This document shows, one piece after another, positions 1 through 3,861 of a DNA stretch of 5,520 nt. A program made the position numbers and the translations under genes. The notes beneath the pieces were generated by a model. It was not told the origin of the DNA. It made no database searches and was given only the letters and a program-made list of their open reading frames with translations. The stretch is from Rikenellaceae bacterium (lineage in GTDB: Bacteria; Bacteroidota; Bacteroidia; Bacteroidales; UBA932): assembly GCA_900769385.1 (NCBI GenBank), contig CAAGGO010000140.1:1-5520 (forward strand), written 5' to 3'. The stretch's first letter is position 1; the number at the start of each line of letters is the position of its first letter.

Positions 1-4
1 CAAG

Positions 5-418
5 ATGGCTTTGCGCTTCCTCAAGTTTGTTGGAAGCAGTATGGTGGGGGGTACAGTGGATATTGTACTGGTTTGGCTCCTTACAGGGTTTGTCTTTACC
101 GGATATGCGGGAAAAGTGATTATTTCTCCAATTATCTCGTTTGAGGCATCCATCATTGTGGGATTTATGTTCAGCTGGTTTTTCATCTGGAATGACAGGG
201 TTTCGGATACCGGCAAGAATGCTTTCATCAAACATCTGTTGGCATACAATGCTTCCAATATTGGGGTGTTTGCAATAAGGATGCTCCTTGTGGTGCTTAT
301 AGAGAAGACCATTGGTGGCAATCTGGTAATCATAAACTTTGCCAGCAGAATGCTTGCCGGACTGTTGAACTTTATAATCAGTGACAAGCTGATTTTCAGG
401 AATAAGGTTAAGGCATAG
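5..418 (+). CDS. GtrA family membrane protein
   Basis: This is a 137-residue, very hydrophobic protein with four predicted membrane helices at about residues 8-31, 40-62, 78-99 and 106-127. That layout and length match the GtrA family (usually about 120-150 aa). Family hallmarks I recognise are the N-terminal RFLKF start followed by a Gly/Ser-rich helix with an Asp (VDI, 18-20), the aromatic FSWFFIW before a charged loop (56-62), and the C-terminal NFIISDKLIF (122-131). GtrA proteins sit in the inner membrane and are thought to help move polyprenyl-phosphate-linked sugars for envelope glycan modification; the substrate here cannot be read from sequence. The first ATG lies 4 bases into the window and the preceding codon (AAG) is open, so the true start could be further upstream. 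The next gene starts 15 bases after its stop, which would allow co-transcription. The family call is firm; the exact start is uncertain. Confidence 0.88.
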   Translation: MALRFLKFVGSSMVGGTVDIVLVWLLTGFVFTGYAGKVIISPIISFEASIIVGFMFSWFFIWNDRVSDTGKNAFIKHLLAYNASNIGVFAIRMLLVVLIEKTIGGNLVIINFASRMLAGLLNFIISDKLIFRNKVKA

Positions 419-433
419 ATTTTTTAGTGGATT

Positions 434-682
434 ATGGCCGAAATTCATCGGGAAGAAGAAAAGAAAATGGCCCAACTGCAGTCTGATTCAACTGTGGAGA
501 AGATACAATACACGGGGCTGAATTATCCTATGGTGCAGGAATTCTGCGGAGACAGGATTCTTGCCCCGTATATATGTATGGGTTTCTCAATGCTCTCCCT
601 TTTTGGTCCCCACGGTTTCATTACTGTGAATGAAGGGGATACCATCTGCAAGGACGGACTTGGAAATTTCTGGGTTGAGTAA
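434..682 (+). CDS. Small protein with phage-like 'Q-x-TG ... GD' fold (hypothetical)
   Basis: This is an 82-residue soluble protein with no signal peptide or membrane helix. Residues 21-82 follow a pattern I associate with short phage and prophage hypothetical proteins: a strand with V-x-x-x-Q-Y-T-G (21-28), then a helix ending EFCGD (36-40), a hydrophobic mid-section, and a closing V-N-E-GD-x-I (65-71) with G-N-F-W-V near the C-terminus. Relatives as I remember them have the same GD-x-I followed by an FYxC tail; this protein stops at WVE. No function is known to me. The start is ambiguous. ATG at 434 gives a charged leader rich in Glu and Lys (residues 2-11). An internal ATG at 467 (M12) follows the purine-rich GAAGAAGAAAAG and gives a 71-aa product that begins closer to the conserved part. 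It lies 15 bases behind the GtrA gene and converges with the DUF4491 gene, with 16 bases between their stops. The family resemblance is inferred from memory, not aligned. Confidence 0.6.
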   Translation: MAEIHREEEKKMAQLQSDSTVEKIQYTGLNYPMVQEFCGDRILAPYICMGFSMLSLFGPHGFITVNEGDTICKDGLGNFWVE

Positions 683-698
683 GTTTTCCTGTTCCCTG

Positions 699-986
699 TT
701 ACCTGGTATGTCCGGGCCCTTTGGGGAACCATCCTTTCTGCACCCTTTTTTTCTGTTCAAACACCTCCAGAATGCTCCAGAAAGATGAGAATGCCGTTAC
801 ACCAAGAATGGTGGACCAGATCATATCTCCTGCCAAAATGGACAGGACAGAGAATATTATTCCCGACAGGGCAAAAATCCACCAGCTCTTTACACCAAGA
901 TAATACTCAGCCTTAATTACCAGCGGATGAAAAAGGCCTATGATAAGAAATGTTGCAAGTCCAACAAGAAGTCCTGTATAGTTCAT
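699..986 (-). CDS. DUF4491 family membrane protein
   Basis: This 95-residue integral membrane protein has three hydrophobic segments at about residues 4-23, 35-53 and 57-73. It matches the DUF4491 family over its whole length: the start MNYTGLLVGLATFLIIGLFH, then the HPLVIKAEYY block (20-29), the paired Trp in SWWIF (34-38), LGVTAFSSFWSI (61-72), and the cytosolic-looking basic tail EQKKRVQKGWFP (77-88). The family is common in Bacteroidota and its function is unknown. It is read in the same direction as the SDR gene, 131 bases downstream of it. That gap holds a long imperfect hairpin and a possible promoter, so it may be expressed either from its own promoter or by read-through. The start is supported by conservation of the very first residues with remembered family members. 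Confidence 0.9.
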   Translation of the reverse strand: MNYTGLLVGLATFLIIGLFHPLVIKAEYYLGVKSWWIFALSGIIFSVLSILAGDMIWSTILGVTAFSSFWSILEVFEQKKRVQKGWFPKGPGHTR

Positions 987-1003
987 ATATCTGTTTTTAA
1001 GTT

Positions 1004-1106
1004 AGAAAAGGGATACCGTGCCATCACATTTTTATTGTGCAAAATGTAAAATGCCTGCACAAGATAGACAAAATTTCTGATGTGATGAACAAGTACCCCT
1101 TTTTCT
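1004..1106 (-). other. Long imperfect hairpin between SDR and DUF4491 genes
   Basis: Positions 1004-1029 and 1080-1106 are inverted repeats. Read on the minus strand, AGAAAA pairs with TTTTCT, then after a one-base bulge GGG with CCC, then a mixed block, then CATCACAT with ATGTGATG, giving 20 Watson-Crick pairs. Of the six mismatched positions, three become G-U wobbles on the minus strand and none do on the plus strand. A second, nested hairpin has arms TTGTGCA and TGCACAA (1035-1041 and 1056-1062). The element begins 11 bases after the SDR stop and ends 17 bases before the DUF4491 start, so a minus-strand read-through RNA would contain it. It lacks a U-tract after the stem, so it is not a standard terminator. 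It may be an mRNA structural element, a processing site, or a small repeat element flanked by GTT on both sides. Confidence 0.5.
1040..1072 (-). promoter_or_regulatory. Possible Bacteroidota-type promoter for DUF4491 gene
   Basis: On the minus strand TTTG at 1072-1069 is followed after 20 bases by TACATTTTG at 1048-1040. This resembles the Bacteroidota -33 TTTG and -7 TAnnTTTG pair at a plausible spacing, except that the -7 box has three bases instead of two between TA and TTTG. It would put the RNA start about 50 bases before the DUF4491 ATG. It overlaps the inner inverted repeat of the hairpin region, so it competes with the read-through interpretation. Confidence 0.3.
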
Positions 1107-1117
1107 GTTATCGGGAA

Positions 1118-1903
1118 TCACTCTGCATTTATGGCAGTGGGGTTGTGGCAGCTCATTCCCCCGTCGGCAACAATGGTCTGTCCTGAGATATACCTTGCAT
1201 CCTCACTTGCAAGAAAGGCAACAATCCCTGCAATGTCTTCCGGCTTGCCGGCATATGGGAGGGAGTTGTATTTGAGGAACTTCTCCCTTTCGTCGGGATT
1301 AAGGTTATCTATTGCTGCAGGGGTAAGGACAAGCCCCGGGGCCACTCCGTTGCATCTGATGCCAAACTTGCCGTACTGTGTGGCAATATATCTGGTGAGG
1401 TTGATTACTCCTGCCTTGCTGATTCCGTATAAAGTGCCCCTGTTGTCTCCCAACATTCCCCCAATGGAGGCAATGTTGATGATAGTGCCGCTCCCGTGGT
1501 TTTTCATATATGGAAGTGCAGACTGGACTACTGCAATCATACTGCGCAGATTGGTATGCATTACCTCATCAAAATACTTGATGTCAAGCTTTTCTACGCA
1601 AAGGTCACGGGAAAGGTCACTGCCGCCCACATTGTTTACAATACAATCCAGACCGCCAAACAGCTCAATGGCCTTGTCTACTGCCCTGGCTGCACATCTT
1701 AAATCTGTAGCCTCAAACTTGATGGCCTCTGCGTGGAACTGGTTGTCCCTTAACTGCTGCGCCAACTTCTGCGCCCTTTCCTCATTATGGTCTGCAATAA
1801 TCACTTTGGCCCCTTCCTTTACAAACCTCTCTGCCGTAGCCTTGCCAATACCGCTTGATGCCCCTGTAATGAGAGCCACCTTATTAACCAATTTTTTCTC
1901 CAT
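1118..1903 (-). CDS. SDR family NAD(P)-dependent oxidoreductase
   Basis: This 261-residue classical short-chain dehydrogenase/reductase is full length for the family (about 250). Motifs appear in order. The nucleotide-binding TGASSGIG is at 13-20. An acidic D38 at the end of the second strand usually favours NAD(H) over NADP(H). The NNVGG variant of NNAG is at 90-94. The catalytic tetrad is N118, S146, Y159 and K163 (Y-G-I-S-K). NGVAPG (185-190) and the C-terminal SGQTIVADGGM (240-250) follow. Enzymes of this type reduce or oxidise an alcohol/ketone pair in the cytosol; relatives include 3-oxoacyl-ACP reductase and 7-alpha-hydroxysteroid dehydrogenase. Sequence alone does not fix the substrate, so I assign none. 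The ATG at 1903 puts four residues before the first strand, as is normal. A perfect-arm palindrome lies 16 bases upstream of the start and may be an operator. The orphan 141-aa gene is divergent. Confidence 0.93.
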   Translation of the reverse strand: MEKKLVNKVALITGASSGIGKATAERFVKEGAKVIIADHNEERAQKLAQQLRDNQFHAEAIKFEATDLRCAARAVDKAIELFGGLDCIVNNVGGSDLSRDLCVEKLDIKYFDEVMHTNLRSMIAVVQSALPYMKNHGSGTIINIASIGGMLGDNRGTLYGISKAGVINLTRYIATQYGKFGIRCNGVAPGLVLTPAAIDNLNPDEREKFLKYNSLPYAGKPEDIAGIVAFLASEDARYISGQTIVADGGMSCHNPTAINAE

Positions 1904-1918
1904 AACCGTAAAATAAAA

Positions 1919-1940
1919 TGTTGATACTTACATATCAACA
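1919..1940. promoter_or_regulatory. 22-bp perfect-arm palindrome upstream of SDR gene (operator candidate)
   Basis: TGTTGATA at 1919-1926 and TATCAACA at 1933-1940 are perfect inverted repeats of 8 bp around a 6-bp spacer (CTTACA). Arm centres are 14 bp apart and the total length is 22 bp, a typical size for the site of a dimeric helix-turn-helix repressor. It ends 16 bases before the SDR start codon, inside the region the SDR transcript would begin in or near, and about 80 bases before the divergent gene. An RNA hairpin in the SDR 5' leader is the alternative. No regulator gene is visible in the window. Confidence 0.45.
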
Positions 1941-1961
1941 ACGGAGGAGGGGAAAGGTTTA

Positions 1962-1981
1962 TTGTCAAAACTTGTCAAAAC
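1962..1981 (+). repeat. Tandem 10-bp direct repeat
   Basis: The unit TTGTCAAAAC occurs twice with no gap (1962-1971 and 1972-1981). A 10-bp period is about one helical turn, so both copies present the same face of DNA. The repeat ends 7 bp before the -7 box of the 141-aa gene, where the -33 region and upstream activator sites lie. On the minus strand the units read GTTTTGACAA and supply TTTG motifs for a possible SDR promoter. It could be a tandem activator or regulator site, or a chance small duplication. Confidence 0.4.
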
Positions 1982-1988
1982 AGCCCCA

Positions 1989-1996
1989 TACCTTTG
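1989..1996 (+). promoter_or_regulatory. -7 box of the 141-aa gene promoter
   Basis: TACCTTTG is an exact match to the Bacteroidota -7 consensus TAnnTTTG. It ends 24 bases before the ATG at 2021, which implies a very short 5' leader. The -33 element is poor: TTG motifs in the tandem repeat lie 14 and 24 bases upstream instead of about 20. That spacing would fit a promoter that needs an activator bound at the repeat, though this is inference. Confidence 0.5.
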
Positions 1997-2020
1997 TAAA
2001 AACCATAAAATTTAGCCACA

Positions 2021-2446
2021 ATGAGAAAATACACAGCACTCTACACACCAAAAAAAAGCAAAGAGGCTATCCTGCAAGGATATGAAGCCAAGGATCCTAA
2101 AGATGCAATAGAAAAAGCCCAAAAGTTTGACGCCTGGCCTAATGTGGCAATTTATGATGACACCTACTCCGCAATCCCAAGCTATGGCGAGATGATATAC
2201 CTGAACGGTAAGATAATCAAGCGTTCATTTGATGGCCCTTATCTGTTGGAAAGCCTCTGTATATACGATGCAATCCGCACAGACCTGAGCTATGTCTCTC
2301 TCCGCATATCCAATAAAATACAAACTATAACTGAACGTCCCAAGACCGTGCAGTTTGTAAAGGATATATGCGTTTCAATAAACAAACTCAGTTCCCTGTG
2401 CCAAAAGGAAGCTGAACTCAACAACGAACCTTGCCGATGGCTCTAA
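2021..2446 (+). CDS. Hypothetical protein, 141 aa, unrecognised
   Basis: I do not recognise this family. The protein is soluble, with no signal peptide or membrane helix. The N-terminal part (1-50) looks like an alpha/beta unit: a basic strand R-K-Y-T-A-L-Y, a helix rich in Asp, Lys and Ala (24-37, KDPKDAIEKAQKFD), then a strand NVAIYDD (41-47). The middle (58-72) contains a probable beta hairpin, MIYLNGKIIKRSF. The C-terminal part (76-133) is predicted to be mostly helical. The four Cys (80, 117, 127, 138) are not arranged as a metal site. It is a real gene candidate because it has an exact -7 box 24 bases upstream, no competing long frame on the other strand, and a purposeful N-terminus. 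It is divergent from the SDR gene and convergent with the Rpn-family gene. It could be a lineage-restricted or mobile-element protein. Confidence 0.7.
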   Translation: MRKYTALYTPKKSKEAILQGYEAKDPKDAIEKAQKFDAWPNVAIYDDTYSAIPSYGEMIYLNGKIIKRSFDGPYLLESLCIYDAIRTDLSYVSLRISNKIQTITERPKTVQFVKDICVSINKLSSLCQKEAELNNEPCRWL

Positions 2447-2459
2447 AACCCTTACCAAC

Positions 2460-2537
2460 ATGTTTGCAATAATAGTATTCATAGCCCTGGTATGCAACAC
2501 TCTAAATGAAATGACCGGGCACAATACAAAGTGGTAA
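2460..2537 (+). CDS. Possible 25-aa hydrophobic peptide
   Basis: An ATG 13 bases after the 141-aa gene's stop opens a 25-residue frame. It begins MFAIIVFIALVC, a short hydrophobic stretch, followed by a polar tail ending HNTKW. The pattern would suit a small single-pass membrane peptide translated from the same mRNA, and the frame ends just before the hairpin at 2554-2598. No ribosome-binding sequence is evident and the hydrophobic stretch (about 12 residues) is short for a full membrane span. A chance frame is about as likely. Confidence 0.22.
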   Translation: MFAIIVFIALVCNTLNEMTGHNTKW

Positions 2538-2553
2538 TCTGCCTCCACATAAA

Positions 2554-2598
2554 AACTCATCGGGTAGGGGACAATAAAAATCCTCTTCCCGATGAGTT
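2554..2598 (-). terminator. Hairpin terminator between convergent genes (mainly for Rpn gene)
   Basis: AACTCATCGGG (2554-2564) and CCCGATGAGTT (2588-2598) form a perfect 11-bp stem. Inside it AGGGGA (2566-2571) can pair with TCCTCT (2581-2586) with one G-U on the plus strand, leaving a 9-base loop. On the minus strand the stem runs into TTTTTAT, a short U-tract, and it begins 32 bases after the Rpn gene stop. This is a good intrinsic-type terminator for that gene and may also stop plus-strand transcripts from the 141-aa gene. Part of the right arm is repeated upstream of the Rpn gene. Confidence 0.65.
2576..2595 (+). repeat. 20-bp direct repeat, copy 1 (downstream of Rpn gene)
   Basis: AAAAATCCTCTTCCCGATGA is identical to the copy at 3690-3709, in the same orientation and 1,114 bp apart. 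This copy forms the loop edge and right arm of the terminator hairpin at 2554-2598. Together the copies bracket the Rpn-family gene. Confidence 0.75.
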
Positions 2599-2630
2599 AC
2601 TAATGTGTTAAATTTTTCTGATGGAGACCG

Positions 2631-3557
2631 TTATAGAGCTTCCACTTGCTCAATAGTCAGATTTGTGCACTGTGCAATTGTTGCAGAATCTATATTTTTC
2701 TCCTTCATGGATTTGGCAATTCTTAGTTTCTCCTCTTGCTGGCCTTTCTCCATCCCCTCAGCGCGGCCTTTCTCCAGACCTTCTCTCACGCCCTTTTCAA
2801 TAGCATAATCCAAACAGGCATGGTTATCTCTATAGCGTTTCAGACGGGCATCATAAATTTGCCTCTCTTTAGGAGAAAGTGAAGCCACATCGGCATCCTC
2901 AAGAACGCCTAAAAAGACTTCTCTTATGTGGTCGGTCAGGCCATGGTCATAAACCTCCTGTTTCAATTCCTCTATTGTCTTCATACCCGTTTTCATTTGA
3001 ATGAGTAAATATAACAATTTTTCATAGAAACTTTCACAATCCTGTATATCTGCCTTTTCCAGACAAGGCAACTGTAGCATTATAAAATGGAGCTTGTCTG
3101 AGAGAATATTCTCCGTTCCTGGCTCACAAAGAAGGAAATCTCTCCTCAGTACAGGCTGAGTTTCGTAAGTAAAATTCATCAGACAAATGCTATACACTTT
3201 TTTAATGTCATACTTCCACTCTTTACCCTGCTCACCCATTTGGTCCACCAGTCTGCAAGCATAATAAACCATCCTGTTGCGGATATAACCAATTGCCGCA
3301 TTCTGAACCTCCACCAAAAACTTTTCTCCTCTCTCATCCTCACACAAAATATCAAAGATGCACTCTCTCCCTTCCTCATCCAGTGGAATACTTTCATTGT
3401 TCAAATACTGTAGGTTCACAATAGGGCTATCAAGCTCCAACAACAAATTCAAGAACCCCAAAAGATTTTTCTTGGCCCTTTCCACTCCAAACAGGTACTT
3501 GAACCCCCAATCCACAAACGGATTCATCACCTTACTCTCATTACCTTTCTTTTCCAT
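2631..3557 (-). CDS. Rpn family recombination-promoting nuclease / PD-(D/E)XK transposase-like protein
   Basis: This 308-residue protein is full length for the Rpn/PDDEXK_2 family. The N-terminal NPFVDWGFKYLFG (12-24) is the family signature. The PD-(D/E)XK nuclease core follows, with IFD (D69) and E-V-Q (83-85), the usual E-x-Q version of E-x-K, then a Tyr/Arg-rich helix with RNRMVYYACRL (93-103). The C-terminal part has a four-residue periodic region with Gly at 256, 260, 264, 268 and 272 between Glu/Lys/Arg residues. It ends in a helix-turn-helix-like motif (279-308, including IAKSM and TIEQVEAL). Characterised relatives (E. coli RpnA) are DNA endonucleases that raise recombination frequency; the annotation 'transposase' is historical. 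The core residues are present, so it is probably active. The start at 3557 adds ten residues before M11, which would be a workable alternative because the family motif begins right there. An exact -7 box lies 29 bases upstream and a terminator hairpin 32 bases downstream, so it is a single-gene unit. No terminal inverted repeats of a transposon are visible. Confidence 0.9.
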   Translation of the reverse strand: MEKKGNESKVMNPFVDWGFKYLFGVERAKKNLLGFLNLLLELDSPIVNLQYLNNESIPLDEEGRECIFDILCEDERGEKFLVEVQNAAIGYIRNRMVYYACRLVDQMGEQGKEWKYDIKKVYSICLMNFTYETQPVLRRDFLLCEPGTENILSDKLHFIMLQLPCLEKADIQDCESFYEKLLYLLIQMKTGMKTIEELKQEVYDHGLTDHIREVFLGVLEDADVASLSPKERQIYDARLKRYRDNHACLDYAIEKGVREGLEKGRAEGMEKGQQEEKLRIAKSMKEKNIDSATIAQCTNLTIEQVEAL

Positions 3558-3585
3558 AAACTCCCAGATTAAATTGATTTGAGAG

Positions 3586-3593
3586 CAAACCTA
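3586..3593 (-). promoter_or_regulatory. -7 box of Rpn gene promoter
   Basis: Read on the minus strand this is TAGGTTTG, an exact match to TAnnTTTG, ending 29 bases before the Rpn ATG at 3557. No good TTTG is found about 20 bases further upstream, so the -33 element is weak or absent. Confidence 0.5.
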
Positions 3594-3612
3594 CATCACC
3601 TCACGAAAAAAC

Positions 3613-3660
3613 CTTTTCTGAAAAAGAAAAATCTGCATATCTGCAGAAAAGTTTTTCTGA
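3613..3660. repeat. Cluster of small inverted and direct repeats upstream of Rpn promoter
   Basis: TTTTCTG occurs at 3614-3620 and 3653-3659, and its inverse CAGAAAA at 3644-3650. The pair at 3644-3659 forms a 7-bp-arm palindrome with a 2-bp spacer. The pair CTTTTCTG/CAGAAAAG (3613-3620 and 3644-3651) forms an 8-bp inverted repeat. Inside lies another inverted repeat, TCTGCA/TGCAGA (3632-3637 and 3642-3647), and the direct repeat ATCTGCA (3631-3637 and 3639-3645). Several of these share bases, so only one arrangement can form at a time. Position, 20-75 bp upstream of the -7 box, would suit regulator binding. Low complexity makes chance matches more likely than usual. Confidence 0.35.
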
Positions 3661-3689
3661 TTTTAAAAAGAGCAAAATGCTAAAAAAGA

Positions 3690-3709
3690 AAAAATCCTCT
3701 TCCCGATGA
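3690..3709 (+). repeat. 20-bp direct repeat, copy 2 (upstream of Rpn gene)
   Basis: This is identical to 2576-2595. This copy lacks the partner arm (no CATCGGG nearby), so it does not form the hairpin seen at copy 1. It may be a remnant of a terminator that followed a lost upstream Rpn gene copy, or one boundary of an inserted segment. Confidence 0.75.
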
Positions 3710-3807
3710 ATTGTTGAATGACTTTGGCCAATAAATTTCAAGAACTTAGAAAGTTTTGACTTATTATACACCAAAGGTTATATTGTACCCTTCCCTGTTA
3801 TCCCATT

Positions 3808-3840
3808 AACAACGAGAAAGGAATACCCTTTCTCGTTGTT
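3808..3840 (-). terminator. Strong hairpin terminator of helicase gene
   Basis: AACAACGAGAAAGG (3808-3821) and CCTTTCTCGTTGTT (3827-3840) form a perfect 14-bp stem with a 5-base loop, starting 21 bases after the helicase stop. On the minus strand the stem is preceded by an A-rich stretch and followed by AATGGG, without a long U-tract; on the plus strand it is followed by CTCTTTCTTT. It most likely protects or ends the helicase transcript and may work in both directions. Confidence 0.65.
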
Positions 3841-3861
3841 CTCTTTCTTTGAAGATAATAA

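Larger units (their letters stand above)
3558..3861. other. Gene-free, AT-rich spacer between Rpn and helicase genes
   Basis: These 304 bases carry no plausible gene. From left to right they hold the Rpn gene leader and -7 box (3586-3593), a cluster of small repeats built on TTTTCTG (3613-3660), an A-rich tract with the second copy of the 20-bp direct repeat (3690-3709), about 100 bases with no structure I can identify (3710-3807), and the helicase gene's terminator hairpin (3808-3840). Confidence 0.7.

Noticed and set aside
523..732. Minus-strand frame of 69 codons overlapping the 82-aa gene
   Set aside because: It overlaps both the 82-aa gene and the end of the DUF4491 gene, and its translation has no family features.
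1004..1106. A MITE with terminal inverted repeats
   Set aside because: Only a 3-bp GTT is shared on both flanks and no other copy is in the window, so mobility cannot be supported; the element is kept as a structural hairpin.
1131..1916. A 261-codon open frame on the plus strand, antisense to the SDR gene and of the same length
   Set aside because: The SDR frame carries every catalytic motif, while the antisense translation is low-complexity with no recognisable family; it is a shadow created by codon use in the SDR gene.
2605..2808. Plus-strand frame antisense to the end of the Rpn gene
   Set aside because: It mirrors the Glu/Lys/Gly repeat region of the Rpn protein as Ser/Phe/Pro-rich sequence, typical of an antisense shadow.
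2554..3709. A complete transposon around the Rpn gene
   Set aside because: The flanking 20-mers are direct, not inverted, and no terminal inverted repeats or target duplication outside them can be seen.
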